Part shown: positions 1-8,189 of the stretch, piece after piece
Layout: each line of letters opens with the position of its first letter
Numbering within the stretch: the stretch's first letter is position 1
Source: Candidatus Thiodiazotropha sp. (ex Monitilora ramsayi)
GTDB taxonomy: Bacteria; Pseudomonadota; Gammaproteobacteria; Chromatiales; Chromatiaceae
Length of the DNA: 64,000 nucleotides
Direction: 5' to 3'
Assembly: GCA_025655575.1 (NCBI GenBank)
Contig: JAHXIP010000006.1
Location: 124,001 to 188,000 of the forward strand
Program-made: the position numbers and the translations under genes
The notes under the pieces: generated by a model
Database searches by the model: none
Seen by the model: the letters and a program-made list of their open reading frames with translations, nothing else
Told to the model about the DNA's origin: nothing

Positions 1-252
1 CCAGCCAACAATAAACAATAGCCAAACCACACTGATGAGATGATTAATATTTTTTCCCATATTGTTTCTCGAATCGATAACAAGCTTAATAGTGTCCGTC
101 CAAAAACAACTGTTCCTCAAAAAACTCATTCTGATGTAAACCAAAATGAAGAGAATCAAAGACGACTGAATCCCGACATACGCAAGAAGGCAAGCCGTGT
201 GGTTTCTAAACGGACACAAATCAGTACTCAAGTTATGACCATTCTAGTCATT

Positions 253-936
253 TTATCCTTGCTTCTGTTTCATCTTCTCCATCATACGCCGGCGTTTCTC
301 AAGACGTCTCTTTCTCACCATCAGCGTATCATTCGCCATGCCGAGATAGGCGGCACTGAGTGCATCGTCAAACTTGGCCAGCTCTCCACCCTTTGCCGCT
401 TGCGCTTGCTTTGCCGCTTCGCCGGATGAGAATGCCATCTTGCTTTTAGCTGACATGGTACCTTTCAGATTTGAGCCAACCAGATAGCTCATTTTGTCGA
501 CATCAACCAGCGGCTTCACCTGAGCATCAGAAGCGAAATCTGCTGCATAGATCGCCTTTGGCCCACGATCGATATTCAACGACAGGCTGATAGCCAAACA
601 GTGGATAGAACAGGTTCCATCCACAAGCCCATCATCGTAGTGCACCAGATGTCGGCTATGGTTCCACTTGGTTCTATCCATACCGCAATAGGGACACTTT
701 GGATATTTTTCCAATTCATTCTCGAGTGGCTTATCGTCAGCTGCCGTCTTCGGTATAAACTGTAAGGGAGTACCATCACCCATGCATTTTTCACCTGAGG
801 CTTTAACCCAGCCTTTACCCGGAACCATCACTCCGATACCCGGCCCGGCCAACACGCTTCCCGATAGCCCGGCCAATCCTGCCGCTGATAACATTTTCAA
901 CATTTGTCGACGTTGCAGTTTCGTTTCTTCTGCCAT
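253..936 (-). CDS. NosL-family copper-binding protein with Tat-like signal
   Basis: A 227-aa exported protein. The N-terminus carries twin arginines (LQRRQMLKML) followed by an Ala/Gly-rich hydrophobic stretch, which resembles a Tat signal. The central CPYCGMDR motif, with nearby His residues and CSIHC, matches the copper-binding region of NosL-type proteins, which handle Cu(I) for periplasmic enzymes such as N2O reductase. The C-terminus is unusually basic and rich in Arg, Lys and Met (about 30 residues ending MEKMKQKQG), which is not typical of NosL and could be a metal- or membrane-interacting tail. It is the last gene of a minus-strand series that includes an ABC transporter and a TlpA thioredoxin; about 190 bp separates it from the gene before it, so it may have its own promoter. 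No nosZ is visible, so the client enzyme is unknown. Family assignment is fairly secure; the role is inferred. Confidence 0.8.
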   Translation of the reverse strand: MAEETKLQRRQMLKMLSAAGLAGLSGSVLAGPGIGVMVPGKGWVKASGEKCMGDGTPLQFIPKTAADDKPLENELEKYPKCPYCGMDRTKWNHSRHLVHYDDGLVDGTCSIHCLAISLSLNIDRGPKAIYAADFASDAQVKPLVDVDKMSYLVGSNLKGTMSAKSKMAFSSGEAAKQAQAAKGGELAKFDDALSAAYLGMANDTLMVRKRRLEKRRRMMEKMKQKQG

Positions 937-1128
937 GATCTTTCGCTCCTTTTACATCATCAGTTAGATAAATAGTGCGGTTCATAACGCTGAATGATCC
1001 GCACCGCTCGACAGATCACTCATCAAATAGCTAGGCAATATTATTTCCACATGTTTCGCAATGAGAGAAAATATCATTGCCTACCAATGGCTCAATTCAA
1101 TCTATACTCCTCACCTCTGCCAGATGCT

Positions 1129-1800
1129 CTACCAATTTGCCAAACCTCTCATCACATCGTAAAAGATCATGCCCTCATACAATGTCCACAAACCAAGCAC
1201 CACAACAAGCGGTCCGGCAACCTTTGTCAAACCACCTTGCAAGTAACTTCCAATAGACGTGCCTATCAGAGTGACTGCCATCATGGATGGCAAGGTACCC
1301 ACTCCAAAACTCACCATTAGCAATCCTGCATTTATCGGATCGGCTGTAGCAGCTGCTTTCACTGCCACTGAGAAGACCAGGCTGCAGGGAACCAAGCCGT
1401 TGAGCAACCCGGCAATCAGCACTGATGGCCGTATTGATTGCCGACTCAATGACAAGACTGAAACTGTTGGCATGATTTCAGCCTTTTTCCATTTCAGGAT
1501 ACCCACTAAGTTAAGCCCCAACGTCACAATCAGTACGCCAGCAAGCATCATCAACAAACCCTGTACTTTTCCAATCAGACCGCTTTGCACGATCACCTGA
1601 CCCACAAAGGCACCACTGACACCGAGAAGGGTATAGACCGCGAGGCGCATACCATGAAAAGCGAGCACTGACTGCAACCTTGTCCCTCTGGCTGCGTATA
1701 TGAAATAGCCACCATTAATCCCACCACACATACCAATACAGTGAAAGCTGCCCAAAATACCTGCCATGAAAGCGATCCCTAGTGTTATCTCAGGACTCAC
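1129..1800 (-). CDS. Sulfite exporter TauE/SafE-like (DsbD_2/UreH-type) membrane protein
   Basis: A 223-aa polytopic inner-membrane protein with about six hydrophobic segments. The N-terminal GSFHCIGMCGGI motif is characteristic of the DsbD_2/UreH-like transmembrane family, found next to copper-handling and cytochrome-assembly genes; its paired cysteines can carry thiol redox or metal. The start codon is GTG and it overlaps the TGA stop of the tlpA-like gene upstream (sequence GTGA), which points to translational coupling. Its position between a TlpA thioredoxin and a NosL-like protein supports a role in metal or electron transfer to the periplasm. Substrate and direction are not determinable from sequence. 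Confidence 0.8.
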   Translation of the reverse strand: MSPEITLGIAFMAGILGSFHCIGMCGGINGGYFIYAARGTRLQSVLAFHGMRLAVYTLLGVSGAFVGQVIVQSGLIGKVQGLLMMLAGVLIVTLGLNLVGILKWKKAEIMPTVSVLSLSRQSIRPSVLIAGLLNGLVPCSLVFSVAVKAAATADPINAGLLMVSFGVGTLPSMMAVTLIGTSIGSYLQGGLTKVAGPLVVVLGLWTLYEGMIFYDVMRGLANW

Positions 1801-2297
1801 ATCAACTCATCCAAAATATTTTCGAAAACCTGCGGAGTCGATTCACCAATAATTTTCGTATACAACGTTCCATCCCGGTCGATGATGAAAGTTGTTGGTA
1901 GCCCAAGTACACCATAGGCATGGGCTACCTCCCCATCACGATCGAGAAGCGCGTCATAGCTGATATTCAGTTTGCTGACAAATGCAGCAGCTGTTTCACG
2001 ATCCTGTCTGACATTCAATGCCAGCACAACCAGGCCCTGTTGACGGTACTTCTGATAGACCGGCTCAATAGCCCGCATCTCAGTTTCACAGAAGGGACAC
2101 CAGTCAGCCCAGAAACGTATGACCACGACTTTTCCGGTAAAGTCATCGGGGAAATTCGCATCACCACGCTGCAGATATTCCAGTTGAAACTTGGGTGCTG
2201 TATGGCCATTGGATAGACGTGTAGTATCAGAGCCACACGCCGTCACAAAAACAAGTGTTATCAAAATGATCGGCAAAAACTTTCCTCTGATAATCAC
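1797..2297 (-). CDS. TlpA/ResA-family thioredoxin-like lipoprotein
   Basis: A periplasmic thioredoxin-fold protein with the active-site motif WCPFC and the cis-Pro region GLPTTFIID. The N-terminus is a hydrophobic stretch ending LVFVTAC, a good lipobox, so it is probably a lipoprotein. The ORF track starts at 2333, but that would put 40 bp inside the preceding gene. The GTG at 2297 has GGAGG seven bases upstream and overlaps the TGA of the preceding gene (GTGA), so I place the start there (166 aa). TlpA/ResA proteins reduce disulfides on apocytochromes or on copper chaperones. Here it is coupled on both sides to membrane proteins of the NosL-linked operon. Confidence 0.87.
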   Translation of the reverse strand: MIIRGKFLPIILITLVFVTACGSDTTRLSNGHTAPKFQLEYLQRGDANFPDDFTGKVVVIRFWADWCPFCETEMRAIEPVYQKYRQQGLVVLALNVRQDRETAAAFVSKLNISYDALLDRDGEVAHAYGVLGLPTTFIIDRDGTLYTKIIGESTPQVFENILDELM

Positions 2298-3304
2298 CAC
2301 CAAACCTCCATCATGGTTAGATGGGAAGTCCATACTGACCAGGTCGCAACCAGATAGAACAGCGCAAAAAACATAACCGCAATCCAGCTTAGCCGGGGCA
2401 CAATCGATTCAATTGTCGGGGTCAGACTGGAAATTCCACGCCAGGGAGAAACCGCACCTACACTCAACGCCAATGCGGTGGCTATAAAAAGCGGGACATA
2501 TAGGATATACCCCACATAGTCATGACCCGATTTAAGGATACAAAATGGGCAATGATGATGTGGATGCTCATAGATGTAGAGCGATATAAATGAGACTATG
2601 CTCATCAAAGCAACAATAAAAGCTGTACTACCCAGCAGGGCAAACAACCAACCGTTTTGCCCCCGTAACGCAACCCATACACCACTTGAAATAACCATCA
2701 CTCCCGTGAATGCAAATCCCAGTGACATGCTACTTGGGGACAGACCTGAGACCTCTGCAGCAACACCCTCAGACTGAGCAGAGAATAACGTTCCGCAGCA
2801 GGAAGTAATCACATTCGGGTCCATGTTAGTGAAATACAGTAGCTGTAGGATAAGTTCAGTAATGACCAGTGGCAGAATAGCGAGAAGCAGCAGATATTTG
2901 TATCTGATAAGCGGATAGTCGTATCCCTGGTTATCCAGATAGTTCAGTGCAATCCAGACAGCACCACTAAAGAACACACCCATCTTTAGAAACAGGGTCG
3001 GCCAACCCCATGCATTCACATTCAGTACACCCGTGGCACACATGGCACCGACGAACTGACCGGACATCGATTCCGCATTATAGATAAACAATAACAGTGA
3101 CATGAGTTGAAAGCTGAAGGCCCAGATCAGCAGTGTCGATATCAGGTAGGTACGTCGCTCCAACCTGAGCTGTCGTTCACTCCCGCTGTCTATATCCCAG
3201 CGAAGTAACACGCGGACAGCAAATCCCGAGGCAAGCAACATCATCAGACAGACCACAGCTGAGACCATTACCAGCGCCATGATTGCCGGATTGAGTAACA
3301 TCAT
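2294..3304 (-). CDS. Cys-rich polytopic membrane protein of unknown function
   Basis: A 336-aa integral membrane protein with roughly eight hydrophobic segments. I do not recognise a named family. Visible features are a conserved-looking MCATGVLNVNAWGW stretch near residue 85, a double cysteine in ITSCCGTLF, and HHHCPFCILK late in the protein. The CxxC next to three histidines resembles redox or metal-binding segments of membrane oxidoreductases. Its ATG follows directly after the ATPase stop codon, and its TGA overlaps the GTG start of the TlpA gene, so it is probably cotranslated with both. The Cys and His placement makes it a candidate metal- or thiol-handling membrane component for the adjacent ABC transporter, but this is inference. 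Confidence 0.7.
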   Translation of the reverse strand: MMLLNPAIMALVMVSAVVCLMMLLASGFAVRVLLRWDIDSGSERQLRLERRTYLISTLLIWAFSFQLMSLLLFIYNAESMSGQFVGAMCATGVLNVNAWGWPTLFLKMGVFFSGAVWIALNYLDNQGYDYPLIRYKYLLLLAILPLVITELILQLLYFTNMDPNVITSCCGTLFSAQSEGVAAEVSGLSPSSMSLGFAFTGVMVISSGVWVALRGQNGWLFALLGSTAFIVALMSIVSFISLYIYEHPHHHCPFCILKSGHDYVGYILYVPLFIATALALSVGAVSPWRGISSLTPTIESIVPRLSWIAVMFFALFYLVATWSVWTSHLTMMEVWW

Positions 3305-3988
3305 TCACCCGGCATCCGTCAAGACAATGCCATCACGCATTTCAACTACCCGATCGACTACAACTGAATCGTACACTGCCGAATCATGGCTGGTGAGCAG
3401 GATTGTCTTTCCAGATTGCTGTAGCTCATCGATCAACCCCATAAACTCATACGAGAGCTTGCTATCAAGATTGGCTGTCGGTTCATCGGCTATCACGATC
3501 TGTGGATCATTGATCAGCGCCCTGCATATCGCGACTCGTTGCGCCTCCCCCCCCGATAACCACTCGACGGGGTTATCAGCCTTAGCCGACAGATTAAATT
3601 CTTTTAACAGACGTTTCGCTGAGGCAATCAATTGCGTGTAGGGCAAACCCAACGGATATGCGGGCAACATGATATTTTCCAGCACACTCAAACCGGGAAT
3701 CAGATTGAAGCGTTGAAAAATAAAACCGAAGGTATGGCGCCTCACCTCGGTAAGAAAACGCTCCGGCAGACTGGATATCACCCGATCACCCAGTAAGATG
3801 CGCCCACTGGTTGGGCGCGTCAGGCAACCGATCATCGATAACAAGGTGGTTTTACCTGAACCGCTGGCACCCTTCAGACAACTGACCCGGTTGGGTTCAA
3901 AATCTATGCTGACCCCTTGGATGGCCCAAAACTCATTGGGCTTTCCCTGGTTGTAGGCCTTTTTAATATTTGTCAGTTGAATCGTCAT
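3305..3988 (-). CDS. ABC transporter ATP-binding protein (MacB/LolD type)
   Basis: A 227-aa cytoplasmic ATPase with Walker A GASGSGKTT, signature LSGGEAQRVAICRAL, Walker B IVIADEPTANLDS and the H-loop LLTSHD. The length and motif details fit the MacB/LolD/FtsE group that pairs with FtsX-type permeases, and such a permease lies 56 bp upstream. These systems are mechanotransmitters acting on periplasmic or outer-membrane clients rather than classical importers. The downstream membrane protein starts immediately after its stop codon. The substrate is unknown. Confidence 0.9.
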   Translation of the reverse strand: MTIQLTNIKKAYNQGKPNEFWAIQGVSIDFEPNRVSCLKGASGSGKTTLLSMIGCLTRPTSGRILLGDRVISSLPERFLTEVRRHTFGFIFQRFNLIPGLSVLENIMLPAYPLGLPYTQLIASAKRLLKEFNLSAKADNPVEWLSGGEAQRVAICRALINDPQIVIADEPTANLDSKLSYEFMGLIDELQQSGKTILLTSHDSAVYDSVVVDRVVEMRDGIVLTDAG

Positions 3989-4044
3989 CAGTGTGTCATA
4001 TTGTAAATTTCGGCCAACCCGGTCCGCCTGGTGAACCCTGCAAG

Positions 4045-5178
4045 CTAACGCATAACAGCATCAGGATCGGCGATTGACGTACGCCAGATGGGAATGATGG
4101 TGGCAACGATGTACGGCAACACTGAAAAGAAGAACAGGGTCGCCAACTGCAGGCCATCCACGAAAGGTGTCAAACGAAACTGAGGATATAGCACCGCCCA
4201 GCCTTTCAGCACCGGTTCAAATAGACTGGCAGAGGCATAAAAGACATGGGCGTAAGCGGCAAGATAACCGATCAAAAAGGCCGTCAGAGAGATAATCATC
4301 CCTTCCCAAAACTTCATCCGCATGACATCGGCCGTCTCCCAACCGACGGCTTTCAGAATTCCGATCTCACGCCGCTCCTCAGCACTTAGTCCGGAAGCTT
4401 TGTCCCAGGCAAATATCACAAATGCCAGGATAGATCCTGTTAAGAGAACAAACAGTATCCCCTGTCGCCATGAGAAGACACTGTCGTAGGTACGAAGCAC
4501 CTCGTCACGTAATATCGGGCGGGTATCTGGCAGCAGCTGGGTCAGCTTCTCTACCACCTTGATCACCTCTCTTGGATTTCTCACTGACAGCACCAGGTCG
4601 GTATACAAACCCTCTGGTATATTGAAGACTCGACGAAAGGCTTGTGGTGACATCAGCAGCAGATCGGCACTGACCAGCTCTGACTTATCGTCCAATAGTG
4701 CAGATATTTGGAACGAGAAGGCTTCTCCGTTTTGTGAACGCAAGGTAAGATAATCACCGACATCGAGACCTCGCGCACGCGCGATTCCTGTACCGATAAT
4801 AATATTTGTCAGTGGTGTCTCAGACTGCCCACCCGTCATGATGGTGTAGTTGGCCTTCACTGCCGGATCGTAGTAGTAACCCCAAAGACGCCCCGCTTTC
4901 TGCTTCACACCCCGCAGTTGTCCAATGCGCTGCAGATAGTCTGCCGGAATCATGGCATGGCGACCTGCTTCCATTCGTTGCAGGATAATCTCCGGTGATG
5001 CCTGCAACATCAGCCCTGCTTCATGACGCAAGGCATGGCTAAACAGTGTCACTGAAGCCAGCATGAAGACAATCATGGAATAGACTGCCAGTAACCCCAG
5101 ACTCTTTCCCTTCCGCCGTAATAATGAAGAGAGCGTGTAGTCAATCAGGTACTTTTGCTTGCGCAGAAAATATAGCAT
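4045..5178 (-). CDS. ABC transporter permease, FtsX/MacB type
   Basis: A 377-aa permease. The ORF track extends to 5490, but the upstream 300 bp encodes a separate small protein in another frame, whose TGA overlaps this ATG (TGATG) at 5178. I therefore start at MLYFLRKQKY. There is one N-terminal membrane helix (LAVYSMIVFMLASVTLF), then a roughly 200-residue periplasmic MacB-like domain, then three C-terminal helices containing the FtsX hallmark SAEERREIGILKAVGW. This topology matches the MacB/LolC/FtsX family. It works with the ATPase encoded downstream. The NosL/TlpA neighbours suggest a role in assembling or maturing envelope metalloproteins. Confidence 0.87.
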   Translation of the reverse strand: MLYFLRKQKYLIDYTLSSLLRRKGKSLGLLAVYSMIVFMLASVTLFSHALRHEAGLMLQASPEIILQRMEAGRHAMIPADYLQRIGQLRGVKQKAGRLWGYYYDPAVKANYTIMTGGQSETPLTNIIIGTGIARARGLDVGDYLTLRSQNGEAFSFQISALLDDKSELVSADLLLMSPQAFRRVFNIPEGLYTDLVLSVRNPREVIKVVEKLTQLLPDTRPILRDEVLRTYDSVFSWRQGILFVLLTGSILAFVIFAWDKASGLSAEERREIGILKAVGWETADVMRMKFWEGMIISLTAFLIGYLAAYAHVFYASASLFEPVLKGWAVLYPQFRLTPFVDGLQLATLFFFSVLPYIVATIIPIWRTSIADPDAVMR

Positions 5179-5465
5179 CACTGCATCCTTTGAGGAGGCA
5201 GCAGCAGCGAACCACTGGGGAAGTGTTCTAATGCCATCGGGTGATCCTGAAAGGCTGAATGGAGATCCGACTGACTTGGGTGACGGGTATATCTGGCCTC
5301 TGTAAACAGCACCAGATCGGTTAAACCGAGTTGTTGAACCAGAACAGTCCCGGAAGCATTCTCTGAAACAGCTTGATGCTGTCGTATACCTGCATCGATC
5401 AGGCTGGCCGTAAAACCAACCAATAGCAGAAAAATACACACAATAAAGGCGTTGGATTTTCTCAT
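5178..5465 (-). CDS. Small membrane-anchored periplasmic protein, unknown
   Basis: A 95-aa protein with an N-terminal hydrophobic helix (IVCIFLLLVGFTASL) and a short periplasmic part containing VLFTEARYTRHPSQSD and FPSGSLLLPP. It is the first gene of the minus-strand operon and its TGA stop overlaps the ATG of the FtsX-type permease, so the two are translationally coupled. Codon use and the overlap argue that it is real and that the longer permease ORF in the track is not. I do not recognise a named domain. A role as accessory subunit of the ABC transporter is inferred from coupling only. Confidence 0.72.
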   Translation of the reverse strand: MRKSNAFIVCIFLLLVGFTASLIDAGIRQHQAVSENASGTVLVQQLGLTDLVLFTEARYTRHPSQSDLHSAFQDHPMALEHFPSGSLLLPPQRMQ

Positions 5466-5811
5466 CTATCGAGCATTCAGACACAAGCAAAGAGTGAGAC
5501 TCTGATCGAGTCTAACCGACTGAGTGGTTATCGCTCATTGACAAGAATCATTCATAAAAATATAGATCTCAATGTGTGTCATTTGACGCAATTTATAACC
5601 AATAAATGCGTTATTTCACCCACTGCTTGATGCAATGGTTTTTTTATATTGTCCACAGACAGATAGCTACTAAAAAAACAGTCTGTCACTTGTCACGCGC
5701 AGACATATGCCAACAACATTCACAAAACTGTTTAACTGAGTTCGCTAAAGTATTTTGGCCAAGAAACAAATAGGAATTGCCACCTATTCATATAGCTATC
5801 ACCTTAGACTT
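5466..5811. other. Intergenic region upstream of the NosL-linked operon
   Basis: This is 346 bp of AT-rich DNA between the start of the minus-strand operon and the end of the phosphoesterase gene. It should hold the operon promoter. I see an FNR/CRP-like half-site pair (listed separately) but no ORF with coding character, RNA gene or clear terminator. Confidence 0.6.
5538..5551. promoter_or_regulatory. Candidate FNR/CRP-family site
   Basis: The sequence TTGACAAGAATCAT resembles the FNR consensus TTGAT-N4-ATCAA with two mismatches. It lies about 73 bp upstream of the first gene of the NosL-linked operon, a position suitable for activation. Oxygen control of a copper/redox operon would make sense, but the match is degenerate. 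Confidence 0.3.
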
Positions 5812-6672
5812 TTATGATTTGTGGGTAGTGAGCATCATTGTGTGCGGCTTGATCGCCCTGCCTTGCTGGGTACGCTCATGCTCGGGTAACACATCCATAC
5901 TAGGCCAATATCCACTGGTAAGTGCTGCAGCATATCCATTGTCCTGTCCTGCATCATACATAGCCTGTTGAGCAGCTCGGGCATCATAGAACAATCGATG
6001 CCATTCACAGCGCACACCGGTTTCGACTGGGTAGAGCAACAAAAACCAACCATCCTGAGTTCCGTCATTGGCAGGCATACCGATAACGCCGCTATTCAGC
6101 CAATATCGATTATCGAGGCATTCACCAAAAGGCAGACCTGAATGCCCACCAATCACAACGTCGGCATTACAGTGTGCCAGCTCCTCAAGTTTGCTTGCCG
6201 TGGGGGATGATGCGAAGAGAAAACGATTGATAGAAGAAAGTGCACCGTGTACCAGACGGAAACGGATTCTACCCATTGTGAATTGAAAACCGGCAGGCAG
6301 TTCACCCATCCAGCTTTTCGAATCTGTAGTGAGTCGTTCGTTGCAGAAACGATACCAGTCTTCAGCGAGCAGCGAGCAACTGGTGCCCGGTTCAAACCCA
6401 CACCCACAATCTGGCTGTCCGGTAGCCAGCGATTCTTCACAATTGCCCATCAAGCCCCTGACACCCCATTCACGCAAAGCGTTGACCGTCTCCTCCGGTT
6501 GGGCACAGTAGGCCACGCTGTCTCCGTTGCAGATCACGTGTGAGGGAGGAATACTCAGCGTCTCCGCCTGCACCTGCATCGCTTCTGTCGCCTGCAGGTT
6601 GCCATAGGGGCCACCGAATATCAGCAATGGTTCATGGATGACACCCAGATCCTCGACTACCTGGCCGGGCAT
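5812..6672 (-). CDS. Calcineurin-like metallophosphoesterase
   Basis: A 286-aa protein with phosphoesterase metal-site elements: GGPYGN near the N-terminus (where many relatives have GDxHGN), CNGDSV, GNCE, an RLVHGA segment and GGHSG with a downstream NSGVIG. The pattern fits the YfcE/MJ0936-type family. The first block reads GGPYGN, so the usual Asp and His of GDxHGN are not present in that form, which may alter metal binding. Its start lies three bases after the stop of the upstream symporter, so the two are probably cotranscribed. The substrate is unknown. Confidence 0.8.
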   Translation of the reverse strand: MPGQVVEDLGVIHEPLLIFGGPYGNLQATEAMQVQAETLSIPPSHVICNGDSVAYCAQPEETVNALREWGVRGLMGNCEESLATGQPDCGCGFEPGTSCSLLAEDWYRFCNERLTTDSKSWMGELPAGFQFTMGRIRFRLVHGALSSINRFLFASSPTASKLEELAHCNADVVIGGHSGLPFGECLDNRYWLNSGVIGMPANDGTQDGWFLLLYPVETGVRCEWHRLFYDARAAQQAMYDAGQDNGYAAALTSGYWPSMDVLPEHERTQQGRAIKPHTMMLTTHKS

Positions 6673-6674
6673 AC

Positions 6675-8066
6675 TTAAGCCTCAGCAGTACTGGCAGTCG
6701 TCCGGCGCAGTGCACTACCCTGCCGATCACCGATCCAGAACATCAGGCAGCCAAGGGTAAGCACCGTGATGGAGATGAACAGCAGCTTGGTGTATTTGTG
6801 AAAATCACCAAGCCACTGGGTGTAACCTGTCGATTCGGTGAAATAGAGCACTGCACCACCCATAGCCAGCAGGAAGCTGCCGAGATAGCTCCAGAGGGGA
6901 ATCCTGTCTCTGTCGCCCCATAGGGAAAAGAAGATTACCGGCGCCAGATACATTGAGGCGGTTCCGCTAACCGCAACGGCACTGAAAAGATCCTTGTTGC
7001 CACTGAAGACCAGCAGCAACCCTAGCACCATGAAGAGCGCCATCACCAGGCGGCCATTTTGTAGTGTCGGACGGAGGAAGTGCATATCCTTCACCACAAG
7101 CTTGGCAGAACTGGAGAGCGTACTGTCGAGGGTCGAGATGGCAGAAATCACCAGCGCCGCATTAAATAGCAACATGGGCAGGTCACCCAAGAGACGCATC
7201 AATACCGCATTCATCGCCTCACCGGTTCCCGCCTGGGATCCAGCCATGATGCCTAAACTGCCGAACAACAGAATACAGAGGCCACTAATCCACGCTGCAT
7301 GCAGAAAGCTACGACGAGTAGCCTGCCGATCGGCGATGAACCCCCGGTCCATCATGACAGGATCGTGCATGGGATAGCTCCAGATCTGCAGCAATGCCAC
7401 TACCATCAGCACCGGGCCGGGTTTGTCGAATTCGAATGGTGTAAAGAAGAGATTCTGCAGGGTGAAGTGACCATCGAAAATGGTGAGGGCGATCAGCAGT
7501 CCCAACACCAATAGAAAGATCACCATCTGAAATAAATCGGTCCGCAAAGACGCGTGCAAACCTCCCAGCATAGAATAGAGCAACGCCGCCCCCGCCATAC
7601 CGACCACAGCCAACGTATAGGCACCACTGCCGGCAGCACCGAAGAGTATGCCGATCACCAACAAGTTGGCGAAGACCTCGCTGATCAGGCGCACGCCGAT
7701 GACGAGGTTATAGCAGCGTGTCCCCCAGAGACCGAAGCGGTCACGCAGAAAAGACTGAATACTGCTGTAGCCTTTGCGGAAACGCAGATCGTCGATGATC
7801 AGACCGCCGGTGATGAAGGAGAGATAGTAGATGGCATAAGCCAGGGTACCCCAGAGCCCATAGTAGAAACCGAGAATCGCTGCGTTCATCAATGATCGCG
7901 CAAAGATCCAGGTAGTCACTTGGGAGAAGATCAGGGTCAGCAAGCCCGGTGCCCTGCCCGCCGGCGACAGACCTTGAAAAAAGGCTCCCTCACTCTGCGC
8001 CTTAGGCGCAAGAATCAGGGATACCAATGCCACGAAACCGGCAACTGCGGGTAGTACCAAATCCAT
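6675..8066 (-). CDS. Sodium:solute symporter family (SSS) transporter
   Basis: A 463-aa inner-membrane protein with about 12-13 hydrophobic segments. SSS-family features are the early segment QVTTWIFARSLMNAAILGFYY-like helix 1, YSMLGGLHASLRTDLFQ around residue 165, and ISTLDSTLSSSAKLVVKD around residue 310, which resembles the conserved SSS region near the Na2 site. These transporters use sodium gradients to import organic solutes. The phosphoesterase gene follows three bases downstream. Substrate specificity cannot be assigned. Confidence 0.85.
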   Translation of the reverse strand: MDLVLPAVAGFVALVSLILAPKAQSEGAFFQGLSPAGRAPGLLTLIFSQVTTWIFARSLMNAAILGFYYGLWGTLAYAIYYLSFITGGLIIDDLRFRKGYSSIQSFLRDRFGLWGTRCYNLVIGVRLISEVFANLLVIGILFGAAGSGAYTLAVVGMAGAALLYSMLGGLHASLRTDLFQMVIFLLVLGLLIALTIFDGHFTLQNLFFTPFEFDKPGPVLMVVALLQIWSYPMHDPVMMDRGFIADRQATRRSFLHAAWISGLCILLFGSLGIMAGSQAGTGEAMNAVLMRLLGDLPMLLFNAALVISAISTLDSTLSSSAKLVVKDMHFLRPTLQNGRLVMALFMVLGLLLVFSGNKDLFSAVAVSGTASMYLAPVIFFSLWGDRDRIPLWSYLGSFLLAMGGAVLYFTESTGYTQWLGDFHKYTKLLFISITVLTLGCLMFWIGDRQGSALRRTTASTAEA

Positions 8067-8189
8067 ACAAGCTCCAGAATTCTTATTGTGTGGGTTGAGT
8101 AAAAACTATACCCGCTCATTCTCTTTACGTCCTGCGATAGAGAACGGATTCACCGGCATATTATAAGGTTGGAACAATCAGGTATTGGT

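Noticed and set aside
40-429. A 129-aa plus-strand ORF overlapping the NosL-like gene
   Set aside because: Its last 60 codons are antisense to nosL and the rest has no coding character or known motif; the first 250 bases show no gene, RNA or terminator I can support.
5179-5490. Permease ORF extended to 481 aa
   Set aside because: The extension is antiframe to a separate 95-aa coding gene whose stop overlaps the permease ATG.
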